Below, piece by piece: positions 53,782 through 64,000 of a stretch of 64,000 bases of DNA (position 1 is the stretch's first letter; each line of letters begins with the position of its first letter). The notes beneath the pieces are model-generated. The model ran no database searches. It was given only the letters and a program-made list of their open reading frames with translations, and had not been told where the DNA came from. Position numbers and translations under genes: made by a program. Source of the stretch: Euclidia mi (taxonomy: Eukaryota; Arthropoda; Insecta; Lepidoptera; Erebidae); contig OX123182.2 of the NCBI GenBank assembly GCA_944739405.2, positions 95,286,051-95,350,050 of the forward strand, written 5' to 3'.

Positions 53782-54092
53782 GGTAGTAGAGCCTTGCTGA
53801 TTTCAGCGTGAATGGGCCGGCTCGACCAGGGAAGTACTACCCTCTCACAGAAAATCGACGTCAAGTAACGGTACCTAAACTGTTGCGTTTCGTTCGGTGA
53901 GTGAGAGTGCCGGAGGCCCTATCCCCTATTCCTTCTCCCTCATCCCGCTCCTCATCCCATCCCCATTCCCAACCCCAAGGGGCGGCAACGTACTTGTGAC
54001 TCCTGTGGTATTGCTTGTGTCCATGGGCGGCGGTAATTGCTTACCATCAGGCACTCCGTCTGCTCGCTTGCCGCCAATTAACATAAAACAAA
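53782..54092 (+). repeat. Dispersed lepidopteran repeat, copy 2
   Basis: Close match to 788-1095, ending in 'cataaaacaaaaaaac'. Differences are scattered substitutions. Confidence 0.8.
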
Positions 54093-54649
54093 AAAACATA
54101 CTATCAACAACACTCAGAAATTATAGTGGCAGGGATTATCGGACGTGGCGATTTTTTGCATCTTAGATCCTGCCCGAACTGGTAGAGTATGAGCTTTACG
54201 TAGGTGCCTGCTTACGTGTGTCCTTATTGACTTCTAGTTGTTGGAAAAGAGCAGTGTGCTAGAACTTTCGGAACGTAACACGCTCGTATCGGCGTTTACG
54301 GAGCTCGCTTTGATAGACATATCGCTTCGCCAACAGACCGGGATCTTCTCAACGAGGCCCGTTCAGTATTCCGCTTGTATAAAATTTTCATTAATTATTT
54401 TGTAGTTCAAGCTCATTAATACCAAAACTATAACTATTTTTGTATTCAAATGAAATTTTAACTTATACGATATCTGCGAAGATACCGATACATGATGATG
54501 TTGCGTTATATAAAACAATTCAAAATTCATTTTATATGAAAAATTTATTATCACTGGACTAAAAATGAATGAATGAAATAACTATAAAATATATTCATGA
54601 AATGTAATAATTATGACCCTTTAGGTTTCAGTGCTCTCAAATAAACTAA
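54093..54649. other. No gene seen
   Basis: No recognisable motif or repeat. Confidence 0.4.
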
Positions 54650-55140
54650 TTCATTTTATATTTCAGCACAGTTATTTCTTAATCTTGTAAGCTATTATCC
54701 TAATTGAAACTTTAGAAGCTAATTTGTCCTTTGTTGTCTCGTTGCTAAAAATAAAATATACGTGTCAAGACGGGGATAATTCTGTTATCCTAAAGTAAGC
54801 TTATTTTATTTGAGACTAAAAATAAAAGGATGCCAATTTCTTAGTTCTAAAAATATACTTACTTATTTTGGTCTCTTTTTAGACAAAGTAGTGTCACGAC
54901 GAAAAAGATACTTCTCTTGGGTGACGCCAAGCCTTTTTGGTTTTCGAAGCAAACGTGGTAAAATTCGTGGAGCTTACGCTAAGCGTGGGGGAATGCGGCA
55001 AGGAATAGAGAGACGCGGTAGGAATGGTGAAAATCGTTAGCAGGAAACCCATAAACCAAGGTAACTCCTTAATCCTACCCAGGAGGCTGCTTGATCAACA
55101 ACGAGAGGGAAATGAGGACCTTTTCGGGCTTCGAATTTAA
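54650..55140 (+). repeat. ~490-bp repeat, partner of 30055-30520
   Basis: See 30055-30520. This copy has an open frame (54810-55040, 76 residues, starting at ATT/ATG-poor sequence) with the basic segment 'RKRYFSWVTPSLFGFRSKRG' and 'RGAYAKRGGMRQG'. Whether this peptide is or was expressed is unknown. Confidence 0.7.
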
Positions 55141-56335
55141 GTAAATTACAGCTGCTGTCGTAAGTAAATCACATGTCCACCGTGTACATGACCCAGCACC
55201 CTTCTTTGAGACATTATATTATATAAAACTTTCCGTTCTGCATACACTTTATAGGCTAGGAGAACATTTTGGAAACATAGCGCGTTGCGCAGCAGAAACA
55301 AAAAATTCGGCTACGTTAATTATTTTACCAAAACTATACAGAATCGACTCCATTCCTAAAAGAAAATGTTTAAAATTTCAATTTCGTATATAAAATCCAC
55401 GTGGACCTTTACATTAATTTATACTCTGAGTAAATCTGCATTAATTTATTAAATAATATACGATTTGATTTAACAGATCTATTAAAATGAATTTAATTCA
55501 AATTAAAAGATTTATTAAAAGTTTTTATAGTTTCGGCTCTTTATGATAATAATATTACTGTAAATCTTTAGTGTGCCCATCCACATTGAAGTCCGTAGAT
55601 GTAAAAGACAGACACTGCTTGCAGGAATTTTGAATCTTTGTGATGTGAAGTACAAATAATATCTCAATGATTAACAAAATCTAGTCCTGCTGCTGATATG
55701 CCATAAATTGGTATGTCTTACATCTTGACATATTATTACACTAAACGATTATGTTCTACTTTTAGCTTAAAGTTATGAGCATAAACAACTCGACTTTCGG
55801 TATTATTTGATTTTGTAACCCAATATACAAAATTATGATTACCAAACATGTAAATTGTTACTTTATTCAATTCAATGTTGCTACACATATGCCATGTATC
55901 CATGAATGTCGTTCAAAAAGGATAAATATCAGATGGCAGAGAACAAATCAAGCTTCTCATCTTCATAAATGTCAAAGCTTTTATACTTAAGATAATTATG
56001 TTAATCAGATGTATGAAAAGCATGTAAATTGTAAAATAAAGTATAACTTACCTCCTGGGCATATGTGGTCTTCCTTTTATTACACCATAGCTTAAGATTA
56101 TAACATCCATGGCATTGTGGCAAAATTTCATGCCGATATTAGGAATAGAAATATGTTAATGTGTTTTTTAAGATATACGTCTTAAATTGAAGGTTAAAGA
56201 TTCAACGACGGCAAAATACCAGCCCATTGTCACATTATTTTTGTATACACCTAACCAAGAAAATAACACAAGGCACTCTATCGAACATATTAAGTATATT
56301 ATAGAAAAAGGCGTAACGTACTTTACAAATTGACA
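55141..56335. other. Long stretch without genes
   Basis: AT-rich, with no recognisable frame, RNA or repeat. Confidence 0.45.
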
Positions 56336-56790
56336 TTTACACGATATCAGCTCGCACAAAACGAATTTCTTTTCCGCAGCGCTAATATTAGCAAAAGATT
56401 CAGCAAAAACAAGAAGCAAAATAATGTACAACAACTTGTCACTTCTAGTTCACGCTGTTGTCTTAGACATCACAATTCGTATGCCTGTCACGTTTTTTAT
56501 ATGAATTTCGCGCAAAGGGAGAAGAGTTTCCCCGCGTTTTCCTTGTCGGTAGATCTCGACATGTTGGATTTATGTTTTTCGTACATCATAAACGTTTTGA
56601 CTACTATGAGTAGAACGCGCCACGCTTCGATTGTTTCACAAATCTTCAGATTGCGAACAAGTTATCCTGGTATCGGATTACGTTTTGTGAGTGGAATAGA
56701 AACAATACAATTTTTAGGCGAATTGTGGTTTGTTTGGATTTCTGAGTAATTTGTTAGTTTGTTGGTTGGAGCTCTTAAGATATAATCCCT
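56336..56790 (+). repeat. Dispersed repeat, copy 2 (with 39163-39640)
   Basis: Aligned with 39163-39640 throughout, with small indels. A 139-codon frame (56330-56749) exists only in this copy and has no recognisable motif. Confidence 0.85.
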
Positions 56791-57076
56791 CTTACTAAAC
56801 TTATAAACGTTACTCAACATTTTTAACAAATGCTGAAAGGCTGATAAGCAAAATCCTTACCTATAAAGACTGTTTAGCGTTTAGTAGCCACTAAGTAATG
56901 TATAAATAGCTGTCAAATTAAAAACAACACCGGGACCTTGTTTAAACGTTACCGAGAGGCACAATGGCGGGTTTTACTTGAATCAGCTGTTCGAACAATG
57001 ACATTTTATACATTGTCAAATTTATTTATTTGCATTTTTATTTCAATTTTAATGTTGTTTACTTATAATTAAACAT

Positions 57077-57208
57077 AGATTTCGAAGATCTAGCAGATTT
57101 CCAAAATTATATAGAAGATTTAACTAGTAAAGATACAACATTAAGTAGGAGAGCTGGTACACAATTTTTGGTAACATACCCAATTGAGGCATTACAAGAA
57201 ATTCTGTG
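57077..57208 (+). other. Short open frame of unknown nature
   Basis: Reads 'DFEDLADFQNYIEDLTSKD' and 'GTQFLVTYPIEALQEIL' to a TGA. It is acidic and looks protein-like, but I cannot assign it. It might be an N-terminal piece of a Harbinger-type protein, which is a guess. Confidence 0.2.
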
Positions 57209-57255
57209 ATTTTGAAACGGGTCTTATTCGTGATATTTAATTAATTTAACGTATA

Positions 57256-57495
57256 AATACCTCTGTTTTACCGAAGTTTCGTCCGTCTTACAATAGCCAT
57301 GGTCACGGCGTAACTGATGTCATCTCAGCTTCGTCCTTGTAAAGCGCGGGTGTTGGCAGCTACCCTCACTTGTTTTTTATTATTATCCGAACTTTCGGTA
57401 CGTCGACACACAGCACTTATGAAGTCTACACACTGGCTGCGACCATGGCTGTTGTAAGACGGCCGAAACGTCGGTAAAAGAGAGGTATTCATACC
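57256..57495. repeat. Penelope-like terminal inverted sequence
   Basis: Left 'ttaccgaagtttcgtccgtc' (about 57256-57310) and the reverse complement of the right end 'ttaccgacgtttcggccgtc' (about 57440-57495) match over some 50 bp. The phrase 'gacggccgaaacgtcggtaa' recurs at ends of Penelope-like elements. No coding region lies nearby, so it is a terminal remnant. No link to the 12818-13600 remnant is implied. Confidence 0.6.
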
Positions 57496-58554
57496 TTAAA
57501 TTAATTCAATTCTGTGATTGTCCTTAAATGAATCTAAATAAGATAGTCGAGGTCTAGTTGAAGTGTGGCGGCCCCCTACAAACACTTGAATCTTTGTACA
57601 GTCAAAAAATGATTTTGTGGCATTCTAAAGTATACTTTTGTATAAGGAGAGCTTAAATTGACTGTGTCTCTTGCTCAAGGTTACTGCGAAATGCAATGCG
57701 GTTGGCTCTCGCGAAACCATGACCGACAGCACTCATGCGGTCTCTCAATAATATTTTCGGCGTAATTAAATAATTTCATCCTAAAGAATAACAAAATCCA
57801 AAAAAGAACATTTATAAGATCTTTTTTATGAAAAACAAAAAGACACTTGTAATGAGTATAATACCTTTAAGCAAATAGATTGAATCTCAAAGAAGGTGCA
57901 ATAATAGAAAAACATAAATTACAAAATTTATCAATAATTCTCGTAGTGTTTCAAAAAATATTGTTCACCAGCTCTTATACTTTTTGTTATTCGTCATAGT
58001 AACGATATTCTTTTATAGTCTGTGACAGAATATTGTTGCCATGGAGATATCATATTGTTGCTATGTATCTATCACACATAGATACAAAATAGCCAAGCGT
58101 GTTCCTTCAATTGCGTCATTTAGTCGACTATTTTGGCCATAATCTGTGGCCCTCGTATGTGTATCGTTCTTTATCAGTTACTCAGCTGAGCAACAGCTAA
58201 TCAATGTTTGTAAGTACAGAAAGTTTGAGCATTGATTAAATGCTTGAGAGTTACTCGGCCGAGAGGTGGCTCAACACCACTCAACAAGATTTTTATAAGT
58301 AAGACGAGGAATGTTTTGGAGTTCTTCATAGTTATTGAAAATTTTCCAAGTTCTTTTCAAGCAAACTCAGTACATAGCCATAGATTTCATGATGCTACTT
58401 CAACTTCGGCGCTTTGTAGATACACTATGAGTAGGTTATGTTATGCAGCAATATTCGACGATTTTCTATTTTACCCTTAGATAAATGATTGGTCTCGCTC
58501 TGCTCTACTAGATACCGTCCTCATACTTATAAAATGCAGCAAAAAAGGTACATA
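57496..58554. other. No gene seen
   Basis: AT-rich. Only 58310-58430 resembles another place in the window (39650-39760). Confidence 0.45.
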
Positions 58555-59600
58555 TTAATACGTGGAGCGAAATTTTGTGATCCCTTTTTACGAGAAATGC
58601 GCTAACGGAGGATTATGAAATAAGGCTCACTACGCTTACATGTAGAAGGTGTGCAGAATGCTAATATTTTTATTTAATATGCATTAGAAATACATGATTT
58701 TAATGAAAATAAACGATACCAGTACTACCTTAGATTTCGCACACATGCACAACATCGTATACGTAAACAATATAACTTTTTAGTTTACGGTTATGGACCC
58801 ACAGACTTTCAAACTGAAAAGAGGTTAATAATACATGTATACTTTTTTGTTCAAGGTTTGTGCTATTCTGCCTAAGAGATTTTGTATTTTTTGCAATATA
58901 TTTATCTTGGCATTATTTATTTATACGTTAAATATACATACCTATAACGAAAAGTGGGTGTAGAAATACACCTCTGCCAACCCCTTCGAGGATAAAAGGC
59001 GTGACGATATGTATGTATGTATATACATACCTGTATTACGAATAGTCCATTAATTTTAATTTTTATCTAAGTATAAATACGTGAAGCAAAAATTGTTATC
59101 CCTTTTTACCACAATAATATTGATACAGACCCATAGACTGGCAAACTGAAAATAGTTTATTTATAAAATGTATAATATACTTTTTTATGAAATAATTTTA
59201 CATTATTAAATTCGTTTAAGAATAAAACAATTTTAAGTACTTAAAACTACAATGAAATTAAATATTAATATACAGTACAAATAAAAAAGAAAATATATAA
59301 AATTAAAAATAAAAGGAAAACAAAACTTCAAGGTTTGTTATATTCTGCCTAATAAGTAGATTTTGTATTTATTACAATATATTATTTATATTGGCAATTT
59401 TTTAATAAAGCACATAGGTAGATATTCTAATTATAATCTATTAATTATTTTTTTTATTATTTTAATATGAGTTTCAAACTGAAAATAGATGAAATAGTTA
59501 TTACATGTGTGTATTTTTTGTCGAAGGTTTGTCCTATTCTGCCTAATAGATTTTGTATTTTAACAATATAATTTATCTTGGCGTGTAAATTAACATAAAT
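58555..59600 (+). repeat. Diverged ~300-bp tandem repeat, three units
   Basis: Landmarks 'tgccta...gattttgtattt' and 'ttcaaactgaaaa' recur at about 58806-58915, 59140-59400 and 59468-59590. A SINE fragment splits units 1 and 2. Non-coding. Confidence 0.75.
58940..59030 (+). mobile_element. 3' fragment of a 3579-type SINE
   Basis: 'cgaaaagtgggtgtagaaat', 'ccccttcgaggataaaaggc' and 'gtatgtatgtata' match the SINE tail. The head is missing. Confidence 0.85.
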
Positions 59601-60263
59601 AAATAAAATATTAATGTATTAAGTGTATATGCAGGAATAAGATCGGCCATAATTAATAAAAATGAATTTCTTTTAAACTTAAATAATTTATTCAACTAAT
59701 TACATAGAACCAGCACTCACAGGTCTCATAATAATTTGATATTAATTAACCAACAGCTTTAAACTATATTAAATCAATAATACAATAATTTGCCTTAAAT
59801 AATATCGGGGATAATTAGTCTAGAGACCAAATTATAACCCGGAATAATAATTAATTCGTTTTCACAAATTAATTATCCAAAGTGTCTAGGTTAAGCTAGT
59901 AGCGAGGCACAACAAGTGCACCGCGCAACGCCAGAGCCAAAACTGATTTTACACTGACTGAAAGGTTCTTCTCGTAGACCCCTGCGGGGGTCTCGGGGTG
60001 ACCATGTACCAGGCCTTTCCTGTCTTGGTGGTATCTCTCGCCGCCTGCTACTACAGGCGGGTCACTGGGTTGGGCCTTGGTGGGGCCGCTGGTCAGTACG
60101 GATCGTCAAGTCCGGTGGGTGGCGCAGCTAGCGAGGTCCAGCCCGCAAAGAAGAATCCTCGCGGGCGACCAACGTACTAGCGGCGCTCTGGTCACGGGAG
60201 GTGTTTCCCTCCTGCGCTTGGCGAGGTCGAGCTCCCGAGGAAAGCGTTCCTGGGGAGCGCCCA
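59601..60263 (-). other. 3' region of the Jockey-type LINE and flank
   Basis: The GC-rich part (about 59960-60263) is probably the 3' UTR of the LINE; its composition changes sharply to AT-rich near 59900-59960. No poly(A) tail or target duplication could be defined. Confidence 0.5.
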
Positions 60264-62984
60264 TCAGCCAGCACAAGAGAGGGTAGATGAAGGTCCGGGG
60301 GAGGTTGCCACGGAGACGAGGTCTCGCGGCAGGCCTTTTCGGTCCGGCGGTCGCCGATGGTACGGCGCAAGCTCACGCAGGTGGCGAGCGCGCGATCTGT
60401 CGGCGCGCTCGAACAGGCCGGTGCTCAGGTGTCTCACGAAGTCATCCAGGCTATCGACGCGCAGGTCTCTGGAGATCGTCTCGTTCCGCACGAAGCGAGG
60501 GGCGTTTGTGATGGTGCGTAGCGCAAGCGATTGCTGCGCACGCAGTCGGCGGCGGTTCGTCTCAGAAGTGAGAGCGAACCAGGCCGGGGCAGCGTAGGTA
60601 AGTCGGCTGCGGATGTACGCCTTGTACACGCCGAGCTTCGCGCGGAGCGGCAGTCGAGACGATAAGACGGGCCGCAGGAGGGCGCGCGCGGCGCGCGCCT
60701 GGACAACCACGTTGTTGACATGGGGCTTCATGGAGAGGGCGCGGTCGATGGTCACGCCGAGGTACTTCACCGTCGCGGACCACTCGATGTTCGCCCCCAT
60801 GAGCTTCAGCTGTGGCAGGGCCACGCTTCCCATGGAGATCGCCTGAGTCTTCGCCACGTTGACCGTCAGTCTCCAATCCTTCAGCCAACAGGGAAGTGCG
60901 TCTAGAGTGCGCTGCATCTTCTTCACCGCGTGGGCACCGTTCATCGATGTCGCGATGTAGGCGGCGTCGTCGGCGTAAAGCGCGAGCTTAACGCCGTCGG
61001 TGACGGGGATGTCGTCCGTGTACCATGAGTAGCACACTGGAGACAAGCAACTTCCCTGGGGCACACCGGCGCGAATGGGCCGCTCTGTAGACAGGGCGCT
61101 TTCAACCGCCACTTGGAAACGTCTGTCTTGCAGGAAGGTGGCCACGATCCTAACTACTCGACGGGGAGTAGTGGATGTGGACAGCTTGTACAGCAGGCCG
61201 GCGTGCCACACGCGATCGAACGCCTTCTCCATGACGAGGAATACTGCGACGACGCGCTCGCGCTTGTTGCGAGCCACCGCGATGTCGTGCAGTACCCTCG
61301 CGAGCTGGTGCGAAGTGGAGTGTTCGGCACGAAAGCCGAACTGTTCGTCGCGTGGCTGAAGGTGTGGCGTAATGTGCAGCAGTAGCAGTTTCTCGAAGAG
61401 CTTCGATGTCGTCGAGAGGAGCGTGATGGGGCGGTAGCTTCCTGGCAGCAGGATGTTCTTCCCCGGCTTGGGCAGCATGATAACTCTGCCTAGCCGCCAT
61501 GCAGTGGGAAAGTGTCCGGTCCGGAGAATCCCGTTAAAAAGGCGCGCCAGCGTCGCGATTGCTCGCGGAGGTAAGTGGCGCAGAGCTTCACTGGTGACCC
61601 GATCGGGCCCGGGGGCTTTTCTTAGGGGCATTCGGCGAATCATCCGCTGTACTTGGCCAGGGGAGACAACGATAGGATCCTCTGTCGGGGCCATCGGGCG
61701 CTCGAAGTATTCTTCAAGCTTCCTTTCGACCTCTGCTACGTGCTGCACGTTGTGGGCAGGATTCGGCTGGAACTGTGACTCCAGGAAGTCGGCGAACATC
61801 TCCGCTCGGTCTTCGGCACGGTAACGTGGGGTTCCGTCACCGGCCAGCAAGGGCCTAATCGGAGATGGCTTCCCGGAGAGTTGGCGGCATAAGCGATGTA
61901 TACCCGACCAGTCCTCACCGGCTCGCTCAATGGTGCGTTGCCAGGACTCTACCGCGTTTGTTGCCAACGCGGCAGAGATCTTCGCAGCCAGAGCGTTGAG
62001 CTGGGACTTCATGGTCGGGCATCGGGATCGCTGCCATTGCCGGCGCAGTTTCCTCTTCTTCTCGATCAACGCCAGGATCAAGGCGGGGAGCTGGGAAGGC
62101 CTCCTTGCAGTCGCGGCGTCAAGTTTCGACTCTCGAAGCGCGGACTCTAGAGTCGTGCTAAGGTCCGTCGCAAGCTGCTCGACGTCAGCGGGTGTCTCCA
62201 CGGGGAGGGAGGGCGAGTGCTCGGCCATATACTCGGCAAAGACCCGCCAGTCTTGGCGTGATCGCGGAGGAAGCCGAATCGTCTGCGGGATGTCGTCCAG
62301 AGTCAGACACACGGGCTGGTGGTCTGATATGAGGTGGTCTTCCAGGACGTCGAGATGCACGGCCGTGTCTATGCCGCGGGTGACGGCTATGTCTATAACG
62401 TCCGGTGTGTGGGCTGCATAGTACGGATAGTGTGTCGGGACCTCTGGTCCTAGGACTTCATATCCGTACTCGTCTGCGTCATCCAGAAGGCGGCGGCCGT
62501 CCGGACAGATGATGTTGGAGTTCCACGCCGTGTGCTTTGCGTTAAAGTCGCCAGCAACGATGGTAGGCAGCGGCGAGTCCAGCAGTGAATGAATGTCGGC
62601 CACTGCGAGGCGGTGTTGTGGCGGCTTGTAGAATGCGTACACACGGGTGGGCTGGCTTCCAGTGCAGATCTCTACACCGAGGGCATACGCGGATTGCAGT
62701 GGTGGTACTGGCAGCACTTGGTGGACTACTCTCCTCTTGACCAGGACTGCTAAACCCCTGTAAGCAGTCCCTGCCGGCGAGCATTGATCCTCCCGGTAGA
62801 CATGGTATCCGCTCATCTTCCACTTGTCTACTGGTCTGAGGTGGGTCTCGTTAAGCAGGGCTATATCCACTTGCCGCTGAGCTAGCAGCAGTTTCAATAG
62901 CCTGGTCTTCTCTGGTGACATCCCGTCGGCGTTCCAGAACAGGATTTTCAGCCTACGCGGATCCAGACTGGTATAGATCGGCAA
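60264..62984 (-). CDS. Jockey-type LINE ORF2: endonuclease and reverse transcriptase
   Basis: An uninterrupted frame of about 906 codons. It opens with TTG at 62984; the first ATG lies inside the endonuclease (62921), so initiation is unclear and may depend on ORF1 overlap. APE endonuclease, about 12-235: 'ILFWNADGM', 'LLNETHLRP', 'IVAGDFNAKHTAW', 'LISDHQPV'. RT, about 440-720: 'RKAPGPDRV', 'FGFRAEHSTSHQL', 'GVPQGSCLSP' and 'LYADDAAY' (Tyr670-Asp673). The C-terminus 'LRTITNAPRFVRNETI' is Jockey-like. In RT block A the frame reads 'FLVMEKAFD', where Val584 (GTC, 61233-61235) replaces the expected catalytic Asp. Sequence is GC-rich relative to surroundings. Confidence 0.92.
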   Translation of the reverse strand: MPIYTSLDPRRLKILFWNADGMSPEKTRLLKLLLAQRQVDIALLNETHLRPVDKWKMSGYHVYREDQCSPAGTAYRGLAVLVKRRVVHQVLPVPPLQSAYALGVEICTGSQPTRVYAFYKPPQHRLAVADIHSLLDSPLPTIVAGDFNAKHTAWNSNIICPDGRRLLDDADEYGYEVLGPEVPTHYPYYAAHTPDVIDIAVTRGIDTAVHLDVLEDHLISDHQPVCLTLDDIPQTIRLPPRSRQDWRVFAEYMAEHSPSLPVETPADVEQLATDLSTTLESALRESKLDAATARRPSQLPALILALIEKKRKLRRQWQRSRCPTMKSQLNALAAKISAALATNAVESWQRTIERAGEDWSGIHRLCRQLSGKPSPIRPLLAGDGTPRYRAEDRAEMFADFLESQFQPNPAHNVQHVAEVERKLEEYFERPMAPTEDPIVVSPGQVQRMIRRMPLRKAPGPDRVTSEALRHLPPRAIATLARLFNGILRTGHFPTAWRLGRVIMLPKPGKNILLPGSYRPITLLSTTSKLFEKLLLLHITPHLQPRDEQFGFRAEHSTSHQLARVLHDIAVARNKRERVVAVFLVMEKAFDRVWHAGLLYKLSTSTTPRRVVRIVATFLQDRRFQVAVESALSTERPIRAGVPQGSCLSPVCYSWYTDDIPVTDGVKLALYADDAAYIATSMNGAHAVKKMQRTLDALPCWLKDWRLTVNVAKTQAISMGSVALPQLKLMGANIEWSATVKYLGVTIDRALSMKPHVNNVVVQARAARALLRPVLSSRLPLRAKLGVYKAYIRSRLTYAAPAWFALTSETNRRRLRAQQSLALRTITNAPRFVRNETISRDLRVDSLDDFVRHLSTGLFERADRSRARHLRELAPYHRRPPDRKGLPRDLVSVATSPGPSSTLSCAG

Positions 62985-63744
62985 GGCACTTGTAGATCAG
63001 CGGTATAGGGTCCCGCTGCTCCTGAAGGGCCACCAGAACTTGCTGCAGAATGCTGATGGCAGAATGTCTGGGGTCCAGATTTGCCTTGACCGGTGGAGGT
63101 GCCGGTGTTGGCTGGGCCGTCCGCTTCGCCTTCGTCCCCTCAAGTGGGGCAGCGACCACGGCGGATTTCTGGACGTCATTCAATGGCGCGGCAGCCTGCT
63201 GAGCCCGCTGCTGCGTCTGGGTCTTTCTATTTTTCTTGCGTCGCTTCTTGCGACGCGCGCGCTCCTGCGGCGCGTTGGCGGCGGCCATGAGTGAGCCGGG
63301 GGCGTTTCCGTCCTCGACCGTGGTTGGCTTAGGGCGCGAGGCTGTGGTGGTGCGAGCGACGGTGCCGGCCTTCTTGTTCCGGATCTCGCGCTTAAACACC
63401 GGACAGGAGGCGTTGTTCGCGGTGTGGGCCACCGCCACAGTTTGCGCATGTGGGCGGCTCTTCCAGGGGGCGCTGGCAGTCTCGCGCAGCGTGGGCTTCT
63501 CCACAACGCACACAGGATATCGGCCTGTGGCACTTGTGCGAAGAGTGCCTAAATTGTTGGCAGCGATGACATTGGGCGGGACCCTTCTTCCCGCGCCAGT
63601 TTTCGATCTTAACGCCGGGCATACAAAGGAGTTCCGTCACTTCGTAAATACCCGGCGTAAGATTGGGGGTGCGCCTTAGCTGCGCGAAATACAGGCAGCC
63701 GGGGCGGCCCTGTCGAGGAGGAGGAGATCGGTGCGCGCGCGCTC
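62953..63744 (-). pseudogene. Jockey-type LINE ORF1 (Gag), truncated and frameshifted
   Basis: Minus-strand reading opens after a stop near 63744. Frame 1 contains 'PGIYEV', 'KKGPAQCHRCQQFRHSSHKC', 'CVRCGEAHAARDC' and 'PPTCANCGG', the three CCHC knuckles of a Jockey Gag. Within the third knuckle, near 63425-63440, the frame changes; the rest ('NNASCPVFKREIRNKKAGT', a basic Lys/Arg-rich stretch, and the end 'YKCLADLYQSGSA') is in the frame ending at 62953. ORF1 and ORF2 overlap by about 32 bp, usual for Jockey. The 5' end of the element is missing. Confidence 0.85.
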
Positions 63745-63829
63745 AGCGAACGGTCGAGTGTGTATTACCTACCTACGAAACTTACCTATCCTACTATTAG
63801 TGTAAACGAATTAATACAGATTAATCATA

Positions 63830-64000
63830 ATGGTGCAGTGCAAAAAATGCAAGATGTTTGTGTCTGTGACCAAAGATGATTTATATAAGTGCAAAGGTGT
63901 ATGTGAGGCATTTTTCCACAAAAAATGTGCACAAAGCATTAAGCAGTTCATGCAAACGGGAATCTGCGATGACTGCAAAAAAACCAATGGTAGCCCTACG
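63830..64000 (+). CDS. PHD-finger protein, start of a LINE ORF1, runs off the window
   Basis: An ATG at 63830 opens a frame of at least 57 codons that is still open at the end. It reads 'MVQCKKCKMF...YKCKGVC.AFFHKKC...ICDDC', with spacing C-X2-C-X13-C-X3-C-X4-H-X2-C-X11-C-X2-C (Cys4, 7, 21, 25, His30, Cys33, 45, 48), that is, a PHD zinc finger. Such fingers open the ORF1 of many insect CR1-like LINEs, whose later part resembles the protein at 36899-37638. A host chromatin protein cannot be excluded from 57 residues. Confidence 0.75.
   Translation, partial: MVQCKKCKMFVSVTKDDLYKCKGVCEAFFHKKCAQSIKQFMQTGICDDCKKTNGSPT

Noticed and set aside
56330..56749. 139-codon plus frame
   Set aside because: The homologous repeat at 39163-39640 does not keep the frame, so it is probably not coding.
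60434..62823. Several other frames of 60-163 codons in the GC-rich LINE
   Set aside because: High GC reduces stop codons in all frames; the endonuclease and RT motifs are only in the 60264-62984 minus frame.

Overview
This window is eukaryotic and almost certainly from a moth or butterfly. The background is AT-rich. It carries tRNA-headed SINEs whose body runs through a 'ggaaaacatcgtgagg' stretch and ends in GATGATGATG repeats, which I recognise as typical of Lepidoptera, together with lepidopteran-style non-autonomous Helitrons and BEL, Jockey, CR1, RTE-like and Penelope-like retroelements. I see no convincing host gene, canonical tRNA or rRNA gene, CRISPR array or bacterial feature. Nearly every coding stretch belongs to a transposable element and most are broken.

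Layout. 0-6.7 kb: SINEs, LINE 3' ends, a 186-bp-arm foldback and several perfect hairpins. 7.2-12.0 kb: a BEL/Pao LTR element with nearly identical 507-bp LTRs and a 5-bp target duplication but a heavily deleted pol. 12.8-13.6 kb: a Penelope-like remnant. 14.0-17.9 kb: two opposed copies of one LINE C-terminus. 18.7-22.5 kb: two MITEs, a compound SINE and a second SINE type. 23.8-26.4 kb: a Mutator-like DNA transposon with 94-bp terminal inverted repeats and an 8-bp target duplication, itself invaded by a SINE, a Helitron and an RTE fragment. 28.4-33.5 kb: dispersed repeats and a 1.1-kb tandem duplication. 33.5-37.6 kb: a decayed CR1-like LINE with its ORF1. 39.9-41.0 kb: a 5'-truncated LINE with an RNase H domain between identical 83-bp direct repeats. 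42.4-46.9 kb: a second BEL element inserted inside a Helitron. 47.7-51.3 kb: a candidate DNA transposon carrying a DUF7869-like protein, with LINE material inside. 51.6-59.6 kb: tandem and dispersed repeats. 60.3-63.7 kb: a GC-rich Jockey-type LINE with a long ORF2. 63.8-64.0 kb: the start of a PHD-finger ORF that runs off the end.

The elements are not a pathway but a record of insertions. Nesting gives relative ages: a SINE lies within the Mutator-like transposase, a BEL element within a Helitron, and SINE fragments within the CR1-like LINE and within a dispersed repeat. SINEs and one LINE share a similar 3' tail, suggesting parasitism of LINE machinery. The most recent activity is shown by the two BEL elements, the RNase H LINE and the Mutator-like element, whose repeats are nearly identical.

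All family calls are by eye. Boundaries given without a target duplication are approximate. Several reading frames open with TTG or GTG because the true start is missing.
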